From positions 3,462,503-3,526,502 of the forward strand of contig NZ_CP050152.1 in NCBI RefSeq assembly GCF_011617245.1: a stretch of 64,000 nucleotides of DNA, written 5' to 3'. A program made the position numbers and the translations under genes. Source of the stretch: Brevibacterium atlanticum. GTDB lineage: Bacteria > Actinomycetota > Actinomycetes > Actinomycetales > Brevibacteriaceae. The notes beneath the pieces are model-generated. The model made no database searches. It was not told the DNA's origin and saw only the letters and a program-made list of their open reading frames with translations. Positions 34,732 to 44,559 of the stretch are shown piece by piece (position 1 is the stretch's first letter; each line of letters starts with the position of its first letter).

Positions 34732-35715
34732 ATGCGGATCCTGCACATCTGCCCCACGGCTCGCCTCGAATCCCCCGTCGCCCCCGAATCGCTGCAGTAC
34801 CTCGGCCACCAGGTCAGCCGCCTCGGCGCCGAGGCCCTGACCACCGCCGATCGCGAGTCCCTCGACGCCGACGTCGTCATCGCCGACGCCTGCATCGACT
34901 TGTCCCTGGCCCCGCGGATCGCCGAGGTGCTCACCCACCGCAGCGTCACCGCTCCCGTCATCGTCGTGCTCGGTGAGGGCGGACTGGCGACCGCCTCGGC
35001 GAAGTGGGGTGTCTCGGACTTCATCCTCACGACCGCCGGCCCCGCCGAGGTGGAGGCCCGGCTCCGCGTGGCCCGTGACCGTCACCGGCAGGCTCCGTCC
35101 CCCGGCCCCTACTCAGGTGGGGCGCGCTTCGGCAGCTCGTATCTTCCCGGTGCCCCCGCTGGCACCGCCACCGGCAGAGGACCGGTGCGCACCGCTCGCG
35201 GTCCCCTCGATTCCGGGCGCGGACCGGTCGCCACCTCTCGTGAGGCCGGTACGCAGGGGTACTTCGGCGAGGGCGTCGAGGGCGGTCCGTGGAATGCCGA
35301 TGGTGAGCCGATGATCGTCGTCACCGGCACCCTGCGCATCGACGAGACCGCGTTCACCGCCGACCTCGGCGGCCGCAGCCTCGACCTGACCTACCGCGAA
35401 TTCGCGCTGCTGAAGTTCTTCGCGATGCACCCCGAACGCGTCTTCACCCGCGACGAGATCCTCCTGGCCGTATGGGGCGACGACTACTTCGGCGGCACCC
35501 GCACCGTCGACGTGCATGTCCGACGCCTCCGTGCGAAACTCGGCAAAGACCTCGAGAACGCCATCCACACGGTGCGCAACGTCGGCTATCGGTTCAGCGC
35601 CGACAGCGTCACCGATGACGAGGATGAGGGCGAGGAGAACGACCCGGCCGACTCCGCGGAATCAGGCACGGCCGACACGGGAGAGACGACGAGCACGGAG
35701 GACGTGAAGGTATGA
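34732..35715 (+). CDS. glnR: GlnR-type atypical OmpR-family regulator
   Basis: The 327-residue protein matches GlnR, the global nitrogen regulator of actinobacteria. The N-terminal receiver lacks the acidic pocket pair and ends in the family's GEGGLATASAKWGVSDFILTTAGPAEVEARLR segment (about residues 80-115). The winged-helix domain (about 215-300) contains LDLTYREFALLKFF, WGDDYFGGTRTVDVHVRRLRAKLG and NVGYRF. A Pro/Gly-rich linker of about 80 residues separates them, much longer than usual. GGAGG lies before the ATG, and a TATACT -10 box lies at 34686-34691. The stop overlaps mshD (ATGA). The glnR-mshD order is conserved in actinobacteria. Confidence 0.85.
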   Translation: MRILHICPTARLESPVAPESLQYLGHQVSRLGAEALTTADRESLDADVVIADACIDLSLAPRIAEVLTHRSVTAPVIVVLGEGGLATASAKWGVSDFILTTAGPAEVEARLRVARDRHRQAPSPGPYSGGARFGSSYLPGAPAGTATGRGPVRTARGPLDSGRGPVATSREAGTQGYFGEGVEGGPWNADGEPMIVVTGTLRIDETAFTADLGGRSLDLTYREFALLKFFAMHPERVFTRDEILLAVWGDDYFGGTRTVDVHVRRLRAKLGKDLENAIHTVRNVGYRFSADSVTDDEDEGEENDPADSAESGTADTGETTSTEDVKV

Positions 35716-36650
35716 CAATGACGGCCAGCGGAGCGGTCACGGGCACGCCCATCGACACCCTCACCGAGGCGGAGCAGGCGTTCCTCGACCGCGTGGCCGC
35801 CGCCGACGGCGCAGCCGAGATCTCCGGCGGGCTCATCGCCATCGCCACCGGAGAGGACACCTCCCACGAGGCGCAGACCACCTCGAGCGTGTGGCGCGTG
35901 TACGCCGACGCCGAGCTCATCGGCTTCGGCATCCGCGCCCTGCAGGGAGAACGGCACGCTGCCGAATTCCTCATCGCTCCCGAACACCGCGGCACCGGCC
36001 TCGGCGAGGAGCTGCTGAGAACGATCCTCGACGAACAGCCCGAGGCCTGGTGCTGGTCCCACGGCGACCACCCGGCCGCCGCGCACCTCGCGAAGAAACA
36101 CGGGCTCGGCCGTGATCGCGTGCTCTACCAGATGCGCACCGACGCAGGTCTGAGCCTGGCCGACCTGCCGGAGACCGACGCCCCCGACGGCGTGGAGATC
36201 CGCTCGTTCGCACCGGGAGACGAAGACGGCTGGCTGGCCGTGAACAATGCCGCCTTCGACTGGCACCCCGAACAGGGTGCGCAGACCCGAGCCGATATCG
36301 ATGCCATCGTCACCGCCCCCGATTTCGACCCGAAGACGGTCATCCTCGCCGTCCGCGACGGCGAGGTCATCGGATTCCACCAGACGAAGATCACGGACAC
36401 GGAATCGCAGGGCCGCCTCGGCGAGGTCTATGTCGTCGGGGTCGACCCGCACATCCACGCCAAAGGGGTGGGCAAAGCGCTCACGGTCGAAGGTCTGCGA
36501 CGGATGGTCGCCGACGGCGCCCGGGCCGTCGAACTCTACGTCGAATCGGACAACGCTCCGGCGCTAGGCTTGTACGAGCGATTGGGCTTCCACGTCGCGA
36601 TCGCGCACGTGGCCTACGCCCCCGCAGGCACGACAGGCGAGAAGGAGTAG
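35712..36650 (+). CDS. mshD: Mycothiol synthase
   Basis: This 312-residue protein has two GNAT domains in tandem. The first (about 1-130) has [17 protein letters not shown]. The second (about 150-310) has [12 protein letters not shown] and [27 protein letters not shown], and ends [19 protein letters not shown]. MshD acetylates the Cys-GlcN-Ins precursor with acetyl-CoA, the last step of mycothiol synthesis. HPEQG is a family hallmark. The start is coupled to glnR by ATGA overlap. The stop falls within the ribosome site of ppk1. Confidence 0.92.
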   Translation: MTMTASGAVTGTPIDTLTEAEQAFLDRVAAADGAAEISGGLIAIATGEDTSHEAQTTSSVWRVYADAELIGFGIRALQGERHAAEFLIAPEHRGTGLGEELLRTILDEQPEAWCWSHGDHPAAAHLAKKHGLGRDRVLYQMRTDAGLSLADLPETDAPDGVEIRSFAPGDEDGWLAVNNAAFDWHPEQGAQTRADIDAIVTAPDFDPKTVILAVRDGEVIGFHQTKITDTESQGRLGEVYVVGVDPHIHAKGVGKALTVEGLRRMVADGARAVELYVESDNAPALGLYERLGFHVAIAHVAYAPAGTTGEKE

Positions 36651-36654
36651 AGCG

Positions 36655-38799
36655 TTGTACGACATCGCAGCAGCCGGCCAGGAGCTGGGTCTGCCCGACC
36701 CGACCGACCGCTTCCTCGATCGCGAACTCAGCTGGCTCGCGTTCAACGAACGCGTCCTCGACCTCGCCTCCGACCCGGAGATCCCACTGCTCGAGCGGGT
36801 CCGCTTCCTCTCGATCTTCGCGACCAACCTCGACGAATTCTTCATGGTCCGCGTCGCCGGTCTCAAACGTCGCATCAACACCGGCCTGGCCGTGCCGAGT
36901 GTGACCGGTCGGATGCCCGCGCAGGTCATGCATGACATCGGCGTGCGCGCCTACGAACTGATGAGCCGGCACGCGGCCCTGCTCAAGGACGACATCGGCC
37001 CCCGCCTCGACGCAGAGTCGATCACGAAGGTCCAGGTCGAGGACCTCACCGGGGACGAACGCGCCCGCGTCGACGAATTCTTCTTCGGTCACGTCTTCCC
37101 CGTCCTCACGCCCCTGGCCGTCGATCCCGCCCACCCGTTCCCCTACATCTCGGGGCTCTCGCTCAACCTCGGCGTGCTCCTGCGCTATCCGGAATCCGGC
37201 AAGGAGCTCTTCGCCCGGGTCAAGGTGCCCCCGCGCCTGCCCCGGTTCTTCAACGTCGCCGAGGCGACCGACCGACCCGCCGGACGCGACGTCCCAGCCC
37301 GCTTCGTCGCCCTCGAGGACATCATCGCCGAACATCTCGGCACGCTCTTCGAAGGCATGGAGGTCATCCACCACTCGACCTTCCGCGTCACTCGCAACGA
37401 AGATCTCGAGGTCGAAGAGGACGACGCGGAGAATCTGCTCAAAGCCCTGGAGAAGGAGCTGCTGCGCCGCCGCTTCGGACCGGCCGTGCGGATGGAGATC
37501 ACGGAGAACATCCACCCGCGGGTCCTCGAGATGCTCAAGGACGAACTGGGCATCCACGAATCCGAGATCTACCACCTGCCGACGCCGCTCGACCTCTCGG
37601 GCATGTCCGACATCGCCGACGTCCCGCGCGATGATCTGCACTATCCGAAGATGGTCCCGCAGATGAACAAGGACCTCTCGCTGCGCGAATCCAGCGATCA
37701 GGTCGACGTGTTCTCGGCCGTGTCGAGCCGCGACATCCTGCTCCATCACCCGTACGACTCGTTCTCCACGAGCGTGCAGGCATTCCTCGAACAGGCCGCC
37801 GCGGACAAGAACGTGCTCGCGATCAAGCAGACGCTCTACCGCACATCCGGCGATTCGCCGATCATCGATGCCCTCGTCGATGCCGCACAGGCCGGCATCC
37901 AGGTCCTGGCCGTCGTCGAGATCAAGGCCCGCTTCGACGAGGAGGCCAACATCACGTGGGCGCGCAAGCTCGAACGCGCCGGCGTCCACGTCGTCTACGG
38001 CATCGTCGGGCTCAAGACGCATGCGAAGCTCTCCCTCGTCGTCCGCCAAGAGGCCGAGGGACTGGCCCGCTACTGCCACGTCGGGACCGGCAACTACCAC
38101 CCGAAGACCGCACGCGGCTATGAGGACTTCGGCCTGCTGACCAGGGACACAGCCGTCGCCGATGATCTGACGAAGCTGTTCAACCAGCTCTCCGGCTACG
38201 CACCGCGCTCGGAGTACTCACGCCTCCTCGTCGCTCCCACCCAGGTGCGCACCGGGCTCGTCGAACTCATCGAATCCGAGATCGCCATCGCCGAGGCAGG
38301 CGGTGCCGGGCAGGTGCGGATCAAGGTCAACTCCATCGTCGACGAGGCCATCATCGATGCCCTCTACCGGGCCTCGAGGGCCGGGGTGAGCGTCGAGGTG
38401 TTCGTCCGCGGCATCTGCGCACTGCGACCGGGAATCGAAGGACTGAGCGAGAACATCACCGTCCGCTCGGTGCTCGGTCGGTTCCTCGAACATTCCCGTG
38501 CCTTCGTCTTCGGCAACGGCGGGGACCCGATCGTCTACATCGGTTCGGCGGACATGATGCACCGCAACCTCGACCGGCGGGTCGAGACCCTCGTGCAGAT
38601 CGTCCAGGACAACCACCGGGAGGAGATCATCGACCTGTTCGATCTCGCCTTCGCGGACACCACCTCGGCGTTCGAGCTCGCCGGTGACGGAAAGTGGACC
38701 CGACGCACCCACGATGCCGACGGCAACGTCCTCATCGACTATCAGACGGAGCTCATCCGCCGGCACCGCAAGCGTCGGCGGATCGGTGACGAAGCGTGA
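36655..38799 (+). CDS. ppk1: Polyphosphate kinase (RNA-degradosome PPK type)
   Basis: This 714-residue PPK1 polymerises the terminal phosphate of ATP into polyphosphate. The N domain begins [21 protein letters not shown], and the catalytic domains contain H456 in [14 protein letters not shown], the autophosphorylated histidine, and H475 in [12 protein letters not shown]. Its start is TTG at 36655-36657. AAGGAG at 36640-36645 overlaps the end of mshD and gives ideal spacing, so the rare start is well supported. It is in an operon with glnR, mshD and mutT1 and upstream of pst, a phosphate-metabolism block. Confidence 0.95.
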   Translation: MYDIAAAGQELGLPDPTDRFLDRELSWLAFNERVLDLASDPEIPLLERVRFLSIFATNLDEFFMVRVAGLKRRINTGLAVPSVTGRMPAQVMHDIGVRAYELMSRHAALLKDDIGPRLDAESITKVQVEDLTGDERARVDEFFFGHVFPVLTPLAVDPAHPFPYISGLSLNLGVLLRYPESGKELFARVKVPPRLPRFFNVAEATDRPAGRDVPARFVALEDIIAEHLGTLFEGMEVIHHSTFRVTRNEDLEVEEDDAENLLKALEKELLRRRFGPAVRMEITENIHPRVLEMLKDELGIHESEIYHLPTPLDLSGMSDIADVPRDDLHYPKMVPQMNKDLSLRESSDQVDVFSAVSSRDILLHHPYDSFSTSVQAFLEQAAADKNVLAIKQTLYRTSGDSPIIDALVDAAQAGIQVLAVVEIKARFDEEANITWARKLERAGVHVVYGIVGLKTHAKLSLVVRQEAEGLARYCHVGTGNYHPKTARGYEDFGLLTRDTAVADDLTKLFNQLSGYAPRSEYSRLLVAPTQVRTGLVELIESEIAIAEAGGAGQVRIKVNSIVDEAIIDALYRASRAGVSVEVFVRGICALRPGIEGLSENITVRSVLGRFLEHSRAFVFGNGGDPIVYIGSADMMHRNLDRRVETLVQIVQDNHREEIIDLFDLAFADTTSAFELAGDGKWTRRTHDADGNVLIDYQTELIRRHRKRRRIGDEA

Positions 38800-39773
38800 G
38801 TGGTCCCTCTCCGGTCGATACCGCGCAGGCGTCGTCTCGCGTCGACGCCGATGTGCTGGCAGCCGGAGCCGTATGCTGGAGGCACGGGGCCGACGGCCTC
38901 GAGGTCGTCCTCATCCACCGTCCGAAGTACAACGACTGGTCCTGGCCCAAGGGCAAGGTCGAACCCGGTGAGACCCTGCCTGAGGCGGCCGTGCGCGAGG
39001 TCAAGGAAGAGACGGGATTCGACATCCACCTGGGCATCCCCTTGCCCACTGCCGAATACATGGTCGGAGGGAAGAAGCTCAAAAAGGTCTTCTACTGGTC
39101 CGCCCAGGTCAAGGGCGATCTCCCCTTCGCCCCGATGAACGAACGCGAGGTCGACCGGGCACAGTGGCTGCCGATCGAGAAGGCGCGGACGAAGCTGACC
39201 TCCTATGCCGATCGAGATCAGCTCGATGCCCTGGAGAAGTACGATTCGACGGACGCGCTGTCGGCGTGGCCGCTCATCCTCGTCCGCCACGGCAAGGCGT
39301 TCCCGCGGTCGAAGTGGTACGAGACCGAGCATGTCCGCCCTCTCCTCAAGCTCGGCACGCGGCAGGCGATGGCGTTGACCGGACTGCTCGGTGCGTGGGA
39401 GACGAAGAAACTCATCTCCAGCCCGTGGAAGCGGTGCATGGCGACCCTGGCTCCGTTGTCGGCGGCGACGGGAAGGTCGATCAAGAAGGTGACGACGCTG
39501 TCCGAGAAGGCCACGGCGGCGAACCCGAAGAAGACCGCGCGGTGGGTCGAGAAGATCCTCGAGAAGGGCAAGCCCGTCATCTTCTGCACGCACCGTCCGG
39601 TGCTGCCGACGATCTTCGAGGTCTACCGCTCGCACGCCCCGCAACGGGTCGTCGAAAAGCTGCCGAAGGAGGACCCGTACCTCAAACCCGGCGAGGTCCT
39701 CATCGCCTACGTGCGTCCGGGTCCGGTGCCGCGCATCGTCGAGATCGAACGCGTCCGCCCGATCGACGGCTGA
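38796..39773 (+). CDS. mutT1: MutT1-type NUDIX hydrolase fused to histidine phosphatase
   Basis: The 325-residue protein joins an N-terminal NUDIX domain to a C-terminal SixA-like phosphoglycerate-mutase fold. The Nudix box is residues 53-75, GKVEPGET...REVKEETGF. The phosphatase domain has R164-H165-G166 in LVRHGKAFP and CTHRP later. This is the MutT1 architecture of mycobacteria, which degrades 8-oxo-dGTP, diadenosine polyphosphates or related nucleotides. The GTG start overlaps the ppk1 stop (GTGA). A short hairpin follows the stop. Its association with ppk is conserved in the phylum. Confidence 0.9.
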   Translation: MSGPSPVDTAQASSRVDADVLAAGAVCWRHGADGLEVVLIHRPKYNDWSWPKGKVEPGETLPEAAVREVKEETGFDIHLGIPLPTAEYMVGGKKLKKVFYWSAQVKGDLPFAPMNEREVDRAQWLPIEKARTKLTSYADRDQLDALEKYDSTDALSAWPLILVRHGKAFPRSKWYETEHVRPLLKLGTRQAMALTGLLGAWETKKLISSPWKRCMATLAPLSAATGRSIKKVTTLSEKATAANPKKTARWVEKILEKGKPVIFCTHRPVLPTIFEVYRSHAPQRVVEKLPKEDPYLKPGEVLIAYVRPGPVPRIVEIERVRPIDG

Positions 39774-39791
39774 GCGGCCGGGTAGGGCCGC
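39774..39791. terminator. Short hairpin after mutT1
   Basis: GCGGCC/GGCCGC pairs around GGGTAG directly after the stop codon. It is followed by an intergenic copy of the CCTCGGCG motif at 39791-39799. The stem is only six bases and weak as a terminator. Confidence 0.4.
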
Positions 39792-39877
39792 CTCGGCGAT
39801 GGCAGAGTCCTGACGGCAACGATCCTTTCACGAATACAGCCCGGACTGTGACCGAGCACTCGGAACTGCGCGGATCC

Positions 39878-39925
39878 TTCAGCCGTCATTCATCTTCCAT
39901 TCACGTTCCAACTCCTTGCACTTCA
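39878..39925 (+). promoter_or_regulatory. PHO box (PhoP-type operator) upstream of pstS
   Basis: TTCA occurs at 39878, 39889, 39900 and 39922, that is at 11, 11 and 22-base intervals. The best two units are CATTCATCTTC and CATTCACGTTC, adjacent at 39887 and 39898. Tandem 11-bp direct repeats with a TTCA core are the known design of PhoP sites in actinobacteria, and GlnR sites are related. It lies about 75-120 bases before pstS. Phosphate-starvation induction is predicted. Confidence 0.7.
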
Positions 39926-39998
39926 CGCGTGATCCTTAGCGTGGACAGCGAACAATCGAGAACTCTCGAGCTGTCTCCACAACATGAAAGGCATCTTC

Positions 39999-41099
39999 GT
40001 GAAGATGAAGCATCTCGCCCCCTCCGCAGCGATTCTCGCGGTCGGCGCTCTCACTCTCTCAGCCTGCGGCGGAGCCTCGGCGACCGGAGAGGAAGCCAGC
40101 GGCGGCGACAGTGACCTGCAGGGCACCCTCACCGGCATCGGCGCCTCCTCGCAGAAGGCGGCCATGGATGCTTGGACCGCCGACTTCACCTCACAGAACT
40201 CCGGCGTGACCGTCAACTACTCCCCCGACGGTTCGGGTGCCGGTCGTGAGCAGTTCCTCGCGGGCAACGCCCAGTTCGCCGGATCCGACGCGCACCTCGA
40301 TGACGACGAAGTGAAGGCCGGCAAGGAAGCCTGCGGTGCCGACGGAGCCTACGAGTTCCCGGTCTACATCTCCCCGATCGCCGTGACGTTCAACGTCGAA
40401 GGCGTCGACGAGCTCAACCTGTCCCCCGAGACCATCGCGAAGATCTTCAAGGGCGACATCACGAAGTGGAATGACGAGGCGATCAAGAAGGACAACCCGG
40501 ACGCCGATCTGCCCGACACGAAGATCACCGCCGTCCACCGCGCCGACGACTCGGGAACCACCGAGAACTTCGCCGAGTACCTCAAGGCCACCGCCGAGAA
40601 GGACTGGGACGCCGAGGTCGACGGAAACTTCCCGAAGGAGTACGGCGGCGAAGCCGCTCAGGGCACCGACGGCGTCATCCAGACCGTCTCGGACACCGAC
40701 GGAGCCATCGGCTACGCGGATGCCTCGGCCGTCGGTGAGCTGGGGACCGCCAAGGTCAAGGTCGGCGACGAGTTCGTCGAGCTCTCCCCCGAGGCCGCGA
40801 CCAAGGTCGTCGACTCCTCGGAGAAGGTCGAGGGACGCAGCGAAGGCGACCTCGCCTTCGACCTGGCCCGCGACACCACCGAGTCCGGCGCCTACCCGAT
40901 CGTGCTCGTCTCCTACCACCTCGTCTGCTCCTCCTACAAGGATCAGGAGACCGTGGACATGGTCAAGGCCTGGGAGAAGTTCGTCGTCTCGGAAGAAGGA
41001 CAGAAGTCGGCCGCCGATTCGGCCGGTTCCGCTCCGCTCTCGGACGACCTCCGCTCGCAGATCGAGAAGGTCATCGACTCGATCAAGGTCGCAGAGTGA
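39999..41099 (+). CDS. pstS: Phosphate ABC transporter substrate-binding lipoprotein
   Basis: PstS captures inorganic phosphate outside the membrane. A lipoprotein signal (KHLAPSAAILAVGALTLSAC) ends in the lipobox Cys. The mature protein has the phosphate-loop segments GIGASSQKAAMDAW, SPDGSGAGREQF, FAGSDAHL and HRADDSGTTENF. I chose GTG 39999-40001, with AAAGG seven bases upstream. An ATG at 39984 has no ribosome site. Mature length is normal. It is the first gene of pstSCAB, separated from pstC by an attenuator-like hairpin. Confidence 0.93.
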   Translation: MKMKHLAPSAAILAVGALTLSACGGASATGEEASGGDSDLQGTLTGIGASSQKAAMDAWTADFTSQNSGVTVNYSPDGSGAGREQFLAGNAQFAGSDAHLDDDEVKAGKEACGADGAYEFPVYISPIAVTFNVEGVDELNLSPETIAKIFKGDITKWNDEAIKKDNPDADLPDTKITAVHRADDSGTTENFAEYLKATAEKDWDAEVDGNFPKEYGGEAAQGTDGVIQTVSDTDGAIGYADASAVGELGTAKVKVGDEFVELSPEAATKVVDSSEKVEGRSEGDLAFDLARDTTESGAYPIVLVSYHLVCSSYKDQETVDMVKAWEKFVVSEEGQKSAADSAGSAPLSDDLRSQIEKVIDSIKVAE

Positions 41100-41152
41100 G
41101 CATCTCCGAATTCCATGAACGTGGTCTCTGACCTCGAAGAATAGCCAACCGG

Positions 41153-41179
41153 GAGCGGCGCAGAGGCCCTGCGCCGCTC
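41153..41179 (+). terminator. Hairpin between pstS and pstC
   Basis: A perfect 11-bp stem (GAGCGGCGCAG with CTGCGCCGCTC) around AGGCC. Partial termination here would raise pstS over the permease genes, as is usual for pst operons. Confidence 0.65.
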
Positions 41180-41233
41180 TTCGGTGCCTGTGGGACCATC
41201 CGGGTTCCACCACAAGTCACGTGAGGAGTACTT

Positions 41234-42256
41234 GTGCCGACCAGCACACAGACCACCGAGTCAGGCCCAACAGGGCCGGGCTCCGAACCCGAGGCCGAGC
41301 AGCCGGTGCCGGCCTCGAAACCCGCCGGGCGAGCATCCAAGGCCGTCGTCCGTCCCGGTGACCGCATCTTCTCAGCCGCCACACTCATCGCCGGCATCCT
41401 GATCCTGGTCATCCTCGCCGGTGTAGCCCTGTTCCTGCTCGCGCAGTCGAAGGACACTATTGAAGCGCAGCTGACCGATCCCTCGCAGATCACCGGCGGC
41501 AAGGGGTTCTTCTCCTACGTCTGGCCGCTGGTCGTCGGCACGCTCATCTCCGCGGCGATCGCGCTCGTTGTGGCGACCCCCTTCGCCCTGGGCATCGCGC
41601 TGTTCACCACGCACATGGCGCCGCGCAGGCTCGCCCCTGTGCTCGGGTACGTCATCGACCTCCTCGCCGCCATCCCCTCGGTCGTCTACGGCCTGTGGGG
41701 CATCGCCCTGGCCGGCAACCTCACCGGCTTCTACCTGTGGCTGTCGCAGTGGTTCGGTTGGATCCCGATCTTCGCACCGGCCGCCGACGGCTCGGTGTCG
41801 CAGACGGGGCGCACTCTCCTCACCGCCTCGCTCGTCCTGTCGATCATGATCCTGCCGATCATCACTTCGCTCACGCGTGAGATCTTCCTCCAGACCCCAC
41901 GTCTGCAGGAGGAGGCGGCCCTGGCGCTCGGTGCCACGCGCTGGGAGATGATCCGCATGGCCGTGCTGCCGTTCGGCAAGTCCGGCATCGTCTCGGCGAC
42001 CATGCTCGGCCTCGGCCGCGCCCTGGGCGAGACGATGGCCGTGGCCATGATCCTCTCCCCCGGCGTCCTCACCGCCTCACTCGTCGTCAGCGGCAACCAG
42101 ACCATCGCCTCTGAGATCGCGCAGAACTTCCCGGAGGCCGCCGGCCTGCGCCTGTCCGAGCTCATCACGGTCGGCCTCGTGCTCTTCGTCATCACCCTGC
42201 TGGTGAACATGGGAGCCCGCGCCATCGTCGCCCGTACTTCGGTGAAGGGAAGCTGA
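41234..42256 (+). CDS. pstC: Phosphate ABC transporter permease PstC
   Basis: The 340-residue permease has six helices after a Pro/Glu-rich cytoplasmic N-terminus. It shows the PstC segments LAAIPSVVYGLWGI, EIFLQTPRLQEEAALALGATRWEMIRMAVLP (EAA loop) and LGRALGETMAVAMI. It starts with GTG behind GAGGAG. It forms the channel with PstA, five bases after its stop. Confidence 0.94.
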   Translation: MPTSTQTTESGPTGPGSEPEAEQPVPASKPAGRASKAVVRPGDRIFSAATLIAGILILVILAGVALFLLAQSKDTIEAQLTDPSQITGGKGFFSYVWPLVVGTLISAAIALVVATPFALGIALFTTHMAPRRLAPVLGYVIDLLAAIPSVVYGLWGIALAGNLTGFYLWLSQWFGWIPIFAPAADGSVSQTGRTLLTASLVLSIMILPIITSLTREIFLQTPRLQEEAALALGATRWEMIRMAVLPFGKSGIVSATMLGLGRALGETMAVAMILSPGVLTASLVVSGNQTIASEIAQNFPEAAGLRLSELITVGLVLFVITLLVNMGARAIVARTSVKGS

Positions 42257-42261
42257 GAAGA

Positions 42262-43398
42262 ATGACCACCGCAGAAACTGTCGTCTCCAAGCCCGCGAAG
42301 CTGACGTCGAAGCAGCTGCCCAAGGCGACCCCGTGGGTCATCGCAGCGGCCTCGATCCTTGCGGCGATCGTCATCAGCTTCATCGCCTTCGGCGGCTTCA
42401 ACATCCCCGTCGTCGCCGTCCTCGCCGGCCTCATCAACATGGTCGCCGTGTTCGTGCTCTCCGCCTCCTACGAAGGTCGCCGCAAGGCCGTCGACCGGGT
42501 CGCGACCACGGTCGTCACCTCGACGTTCATCCTCGCGTGCGTTCCCCTCGTCTCGCTCCTCTGGCTGACCGTGTCCAAGGGCGGGGCCGCGATCAGCGGC
42601 GACCTGCTGACCCGGACCATGCTCGGCATGAAGGGTGTGCTCGATCAGCAGTACGTCGCTGGAGAGGCCACTCTGGCCGGCGGCTTCTATCATGCGATCG
42701 TCGGCACCGTGCTCATCACCGTGGCCGCGTGCATCATCTCGATCCCGATCGGCGTCCTCACCGCCATCTACCTCGTCGAGTACGCGAACAAGAACCGCCT
42801 GGGCAAGGCCATCACCTTCCTCGTCGACGTGATGACCGGCATCCCCTCGATCGTCGCCGGCCTCTTCGCCTTCGCCCTGTTCTCGACGGTCGCGAACCTC
42901 ATCATGCCCGCCTCAGCAGGAATCGCGAAGACCGGTTTCACCGCTGCTGTAGCCCTGTCGGTGCTGATGATCCCGATCGTCGTGCGCAACACGGAGGAGA
43001 TCCTCCGGCTGGTGCCGATGGATCTGCGAGAGGCCTCCTACGCCCTGGGCGTGCCGAAGTGGAAGACGATCATGAAGATCGTCCTGCCCACCTCGGTGTC
43101 GGGTATCCTCTCGGGTGTCACCATCGCCATCGCGCGCGTCATCGGTGAGACCGCTCCGATCATGGTCACCGCCGGCTTCGCGAAGACCCTCAACTGGAAC
43201 CTCTTCTCCGGCTGGATGTCGACACTGCCGACGTTCATCTACGATTCGCAGCTGCGCCCCGTCTCCCCCGGAGCCGCCGCCCTCGCCAGCTCCGAGCGCG
43301 CCTGGGCCGCAGCCCTCGTGCTCGTCCTGCTGGTCATGGTGCTCAACCTCCTCGCCCGCATCATCGCGAAGGTGCTGGCTCCGAAGGCCGGACGCTGA
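42262..43398 (+). CDS. pstA: Phosphate ABC transporter permease PstA
   Basis: This 378-residue partner of PstC has the segments IYLVEYANKNRLGKAITFLVDVMTGIPSIVAGLFAF, EILRLVPMDLREASYALGVPKWKTI and ARVIGETAPIMVTAG. About three extra helices at the N-terminus (residues 25-105) make it longer than E. coli PstA, as is usual in actinobacteria. AGAAGA lies before the ATG. Confidence 0.94.
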   Translation: MTTAETVVSKPAKLTSKQLPKATPWVIAAASILAAIVISFIAFGGFNIPVVAVLAGLINMVAVFVLSASYEGRRKAVDRVATTVVTSTFILACVPLVSLLWLTVSKGGAAISGDLLTRTMLGMKGVLDQQYVAGEATLAGGFYHAIVGTVLITVAACIISIPIGVLTAIYLVEYANKNRLGKAITFLVDVMTGIPSIVAGLFAFALFSTVANLIMPASAGIAKTGFTAAVALSVLMIPIVVRNTEEILRLVPMDLREASYALGVPKWKTIMKIVLPTSVSGILSGVTIAIARVIGETAPIMVTAGFAKTLNWNLFSGWMSTLPTFIYDSQLRPVSPGAAALASSERAWAAALVLVLLVMVLNLLARIIAKVLAPKAGR

Positions 43399-43450
43399 TG
43401 GGCAGCTTTCGTTCCTCTAGACTCATCAATATCCACGGATAGGAAACACA

Positions 43451-44230
43451 ATGTCCAAGCAGATCGACATCAAGGATCTCGACATCTTCTACGGTGACTT
43501 CCGGGCCGTCGACAGCGTGCAGATGCAGATCAAGCCCCGCTCGGTCACCGCGTTCATCGGGCCCTCCGGCTGCGGCAAGTCCACGGTGCTGCGCACACTC
43601 AACCGCATGCACGAGGTCATTCCCGGTGCCAGCGTCTCCGGCGAAGTCCTCATGGACGGCACCGACATCTACGGCGCCGGCGTCGACCCCGTCAACGTCC
43701 GCCGCGAGGTCGGCATGGTCTTCCAGCGGGCGAACCCGTTCCCGACCATGAGCATCAAGGAGAACGTGCTCGCCGGGGTACGCCTGAACAACAAGCGCCT
43801 GTCGAAGTCCGAGGCCGACGACCTCACCGAGCGTGCCCTGCGCGGAGCGAACCTCTGGAACGAGGTCAAGGACCGCCTCAACCTGCCCGGTTCCGGACTC
43901 TCCGGCGGTCAGCAGCAGCGCCTGTGCATCGCCCGCGCGATCGCCGTCGAACCCGAGGTCCTGCTCATGGACGAACCGTGCTCGGCCCTCGACCCGATTT
44001 CGACGCTGGCGATCGAGGACCTCATCAACGACCTCAAGGACAAGTACACGGTCGTCATCGTCACGCACAACATGCAGCAGGCCGCACGCGTGTCCGACAA
44101 GACCGCGTTCTTCAACATCGCCGGCACCGGCAAGCCGGGCAAGCTCATCGAGTTCAACGAGACCTCGGCGATCTTCTCCAACCCGGACAAGGAAGAGACC
44201 GAGAACTACATCTCCGGCCGCTTCGGGTGA
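43451..44230 (+). CDS. pstB: Phosphate ABC transporter ATPase PstB
   Basis: This 259-residue ATPase has the Walker [11 protein letters not shown]-loop [13 protein letters not shown], signature [16 protein letters not shown], Walker [14 protein letters not shown] and H-loop [22 protein letters not shown] and [12 protein letters not shown] are typical of PstB. AGGAAA precedes the ATG. No phoU follows, which is unusual for a pst operon. The only PhoU-like gene in the window is the DUF47 gene at 51278. Confidence 0.95.
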   Translation: MSKQIDIKDLDIFYGDFRAVDSVQMQIKPRSVTAFIGPSGCGKSTVLRTLNRMHEVIPGASVSGEVLMDGTDIYGAGVDPVNVRREVGMVFQRANPFPTMSIKENVLAGVRLNNKRLSKSEADDLTERALRGANLWNEVKDRLNLPGSGLSGGQQQRLCIARAIAVEPEVLLMDEPCSALDPISTLAIEDLINDLKDKYTVVIVTHNMQQAARVSDKTAFFNIAGTGKPGKLIEFNETSAIFSNPDKEETENYISGRFG

Positions 44231-44292
44231 TGTGAGGCTGCGACTGCGTCGGGGAGCTGAGTGCTCCGGCGCGGTCGGTCGGAGGTCCGAAC

Positions 44293-44331
44293 CGAGCGCT
44301 GGACCCGTCATGCCGACGGGTCCAGCGCTCG
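44293..44331. terminator. Strong palindrome after pstB
   Basis: A perfect 17-bp stem (44293-44309 with 44315-44331, arm CGAGCGCTGGACC...) closes ATGCC, and pairing continues four bases outward with one mismatch. It is a likely terminator of pstSCAB. The arm shares CGCTGGACC and its complement with the structure at 51967. Confidence 0.8.
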
Positions 44332-44426
44332 ATTCGTCGTCGCGGGCGCACGGTATGACACTTCGGGCGCACGATTCCTCGTTGCGGGCGTCCAGCAAGG
44401 CGTTGCGGGCGCGACGCACCAGCAAC
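44322..44426. repeat. Degenerate 21-bp-period array beyond pstB
   Basis: The core CGGGCG recurs at 44343, 44364, 44385 and 44406, exactly 21 bases apart, with GTTG near the unit ends. The sequence at 44322 matches the second unit at about 16 of 21 bases, so the array seems to start inside the hairpin arm. The 329-bp gap 44231-44559 holds this array and two palindromes, with no gene. Confidence 0.6.
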
Positions 44427-44435
44427 ACGTCATTG

Positions 44436-44488
44436 TTTGGTCGATCCACCGCGTTCTGCCCGCGCCAGACCGCGGTGGATCGACCAAA
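44436..44488. repeat. 18-bp perfect inverted repeat with 17-base spacer
   Basis: The arm starting TTTGGTCGATCCACCGCG (44436-44453) is exactly complementary to 44471-44488. The spacer, 17 bases, has the same length as that of the palindrome inside the S66 gene, though the sequences differ. It lies 72 bases before the HxlR-type stop and may terminate that gene. Confidence 0.85.
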
Positions 44489-44559
44489 GCTTGCCGTGAC
44501 TCGCCTCGGCGGGCTCACGCCGCAGCCGGGATCACTCTGCAGGGACCTCACTCTGCCGT

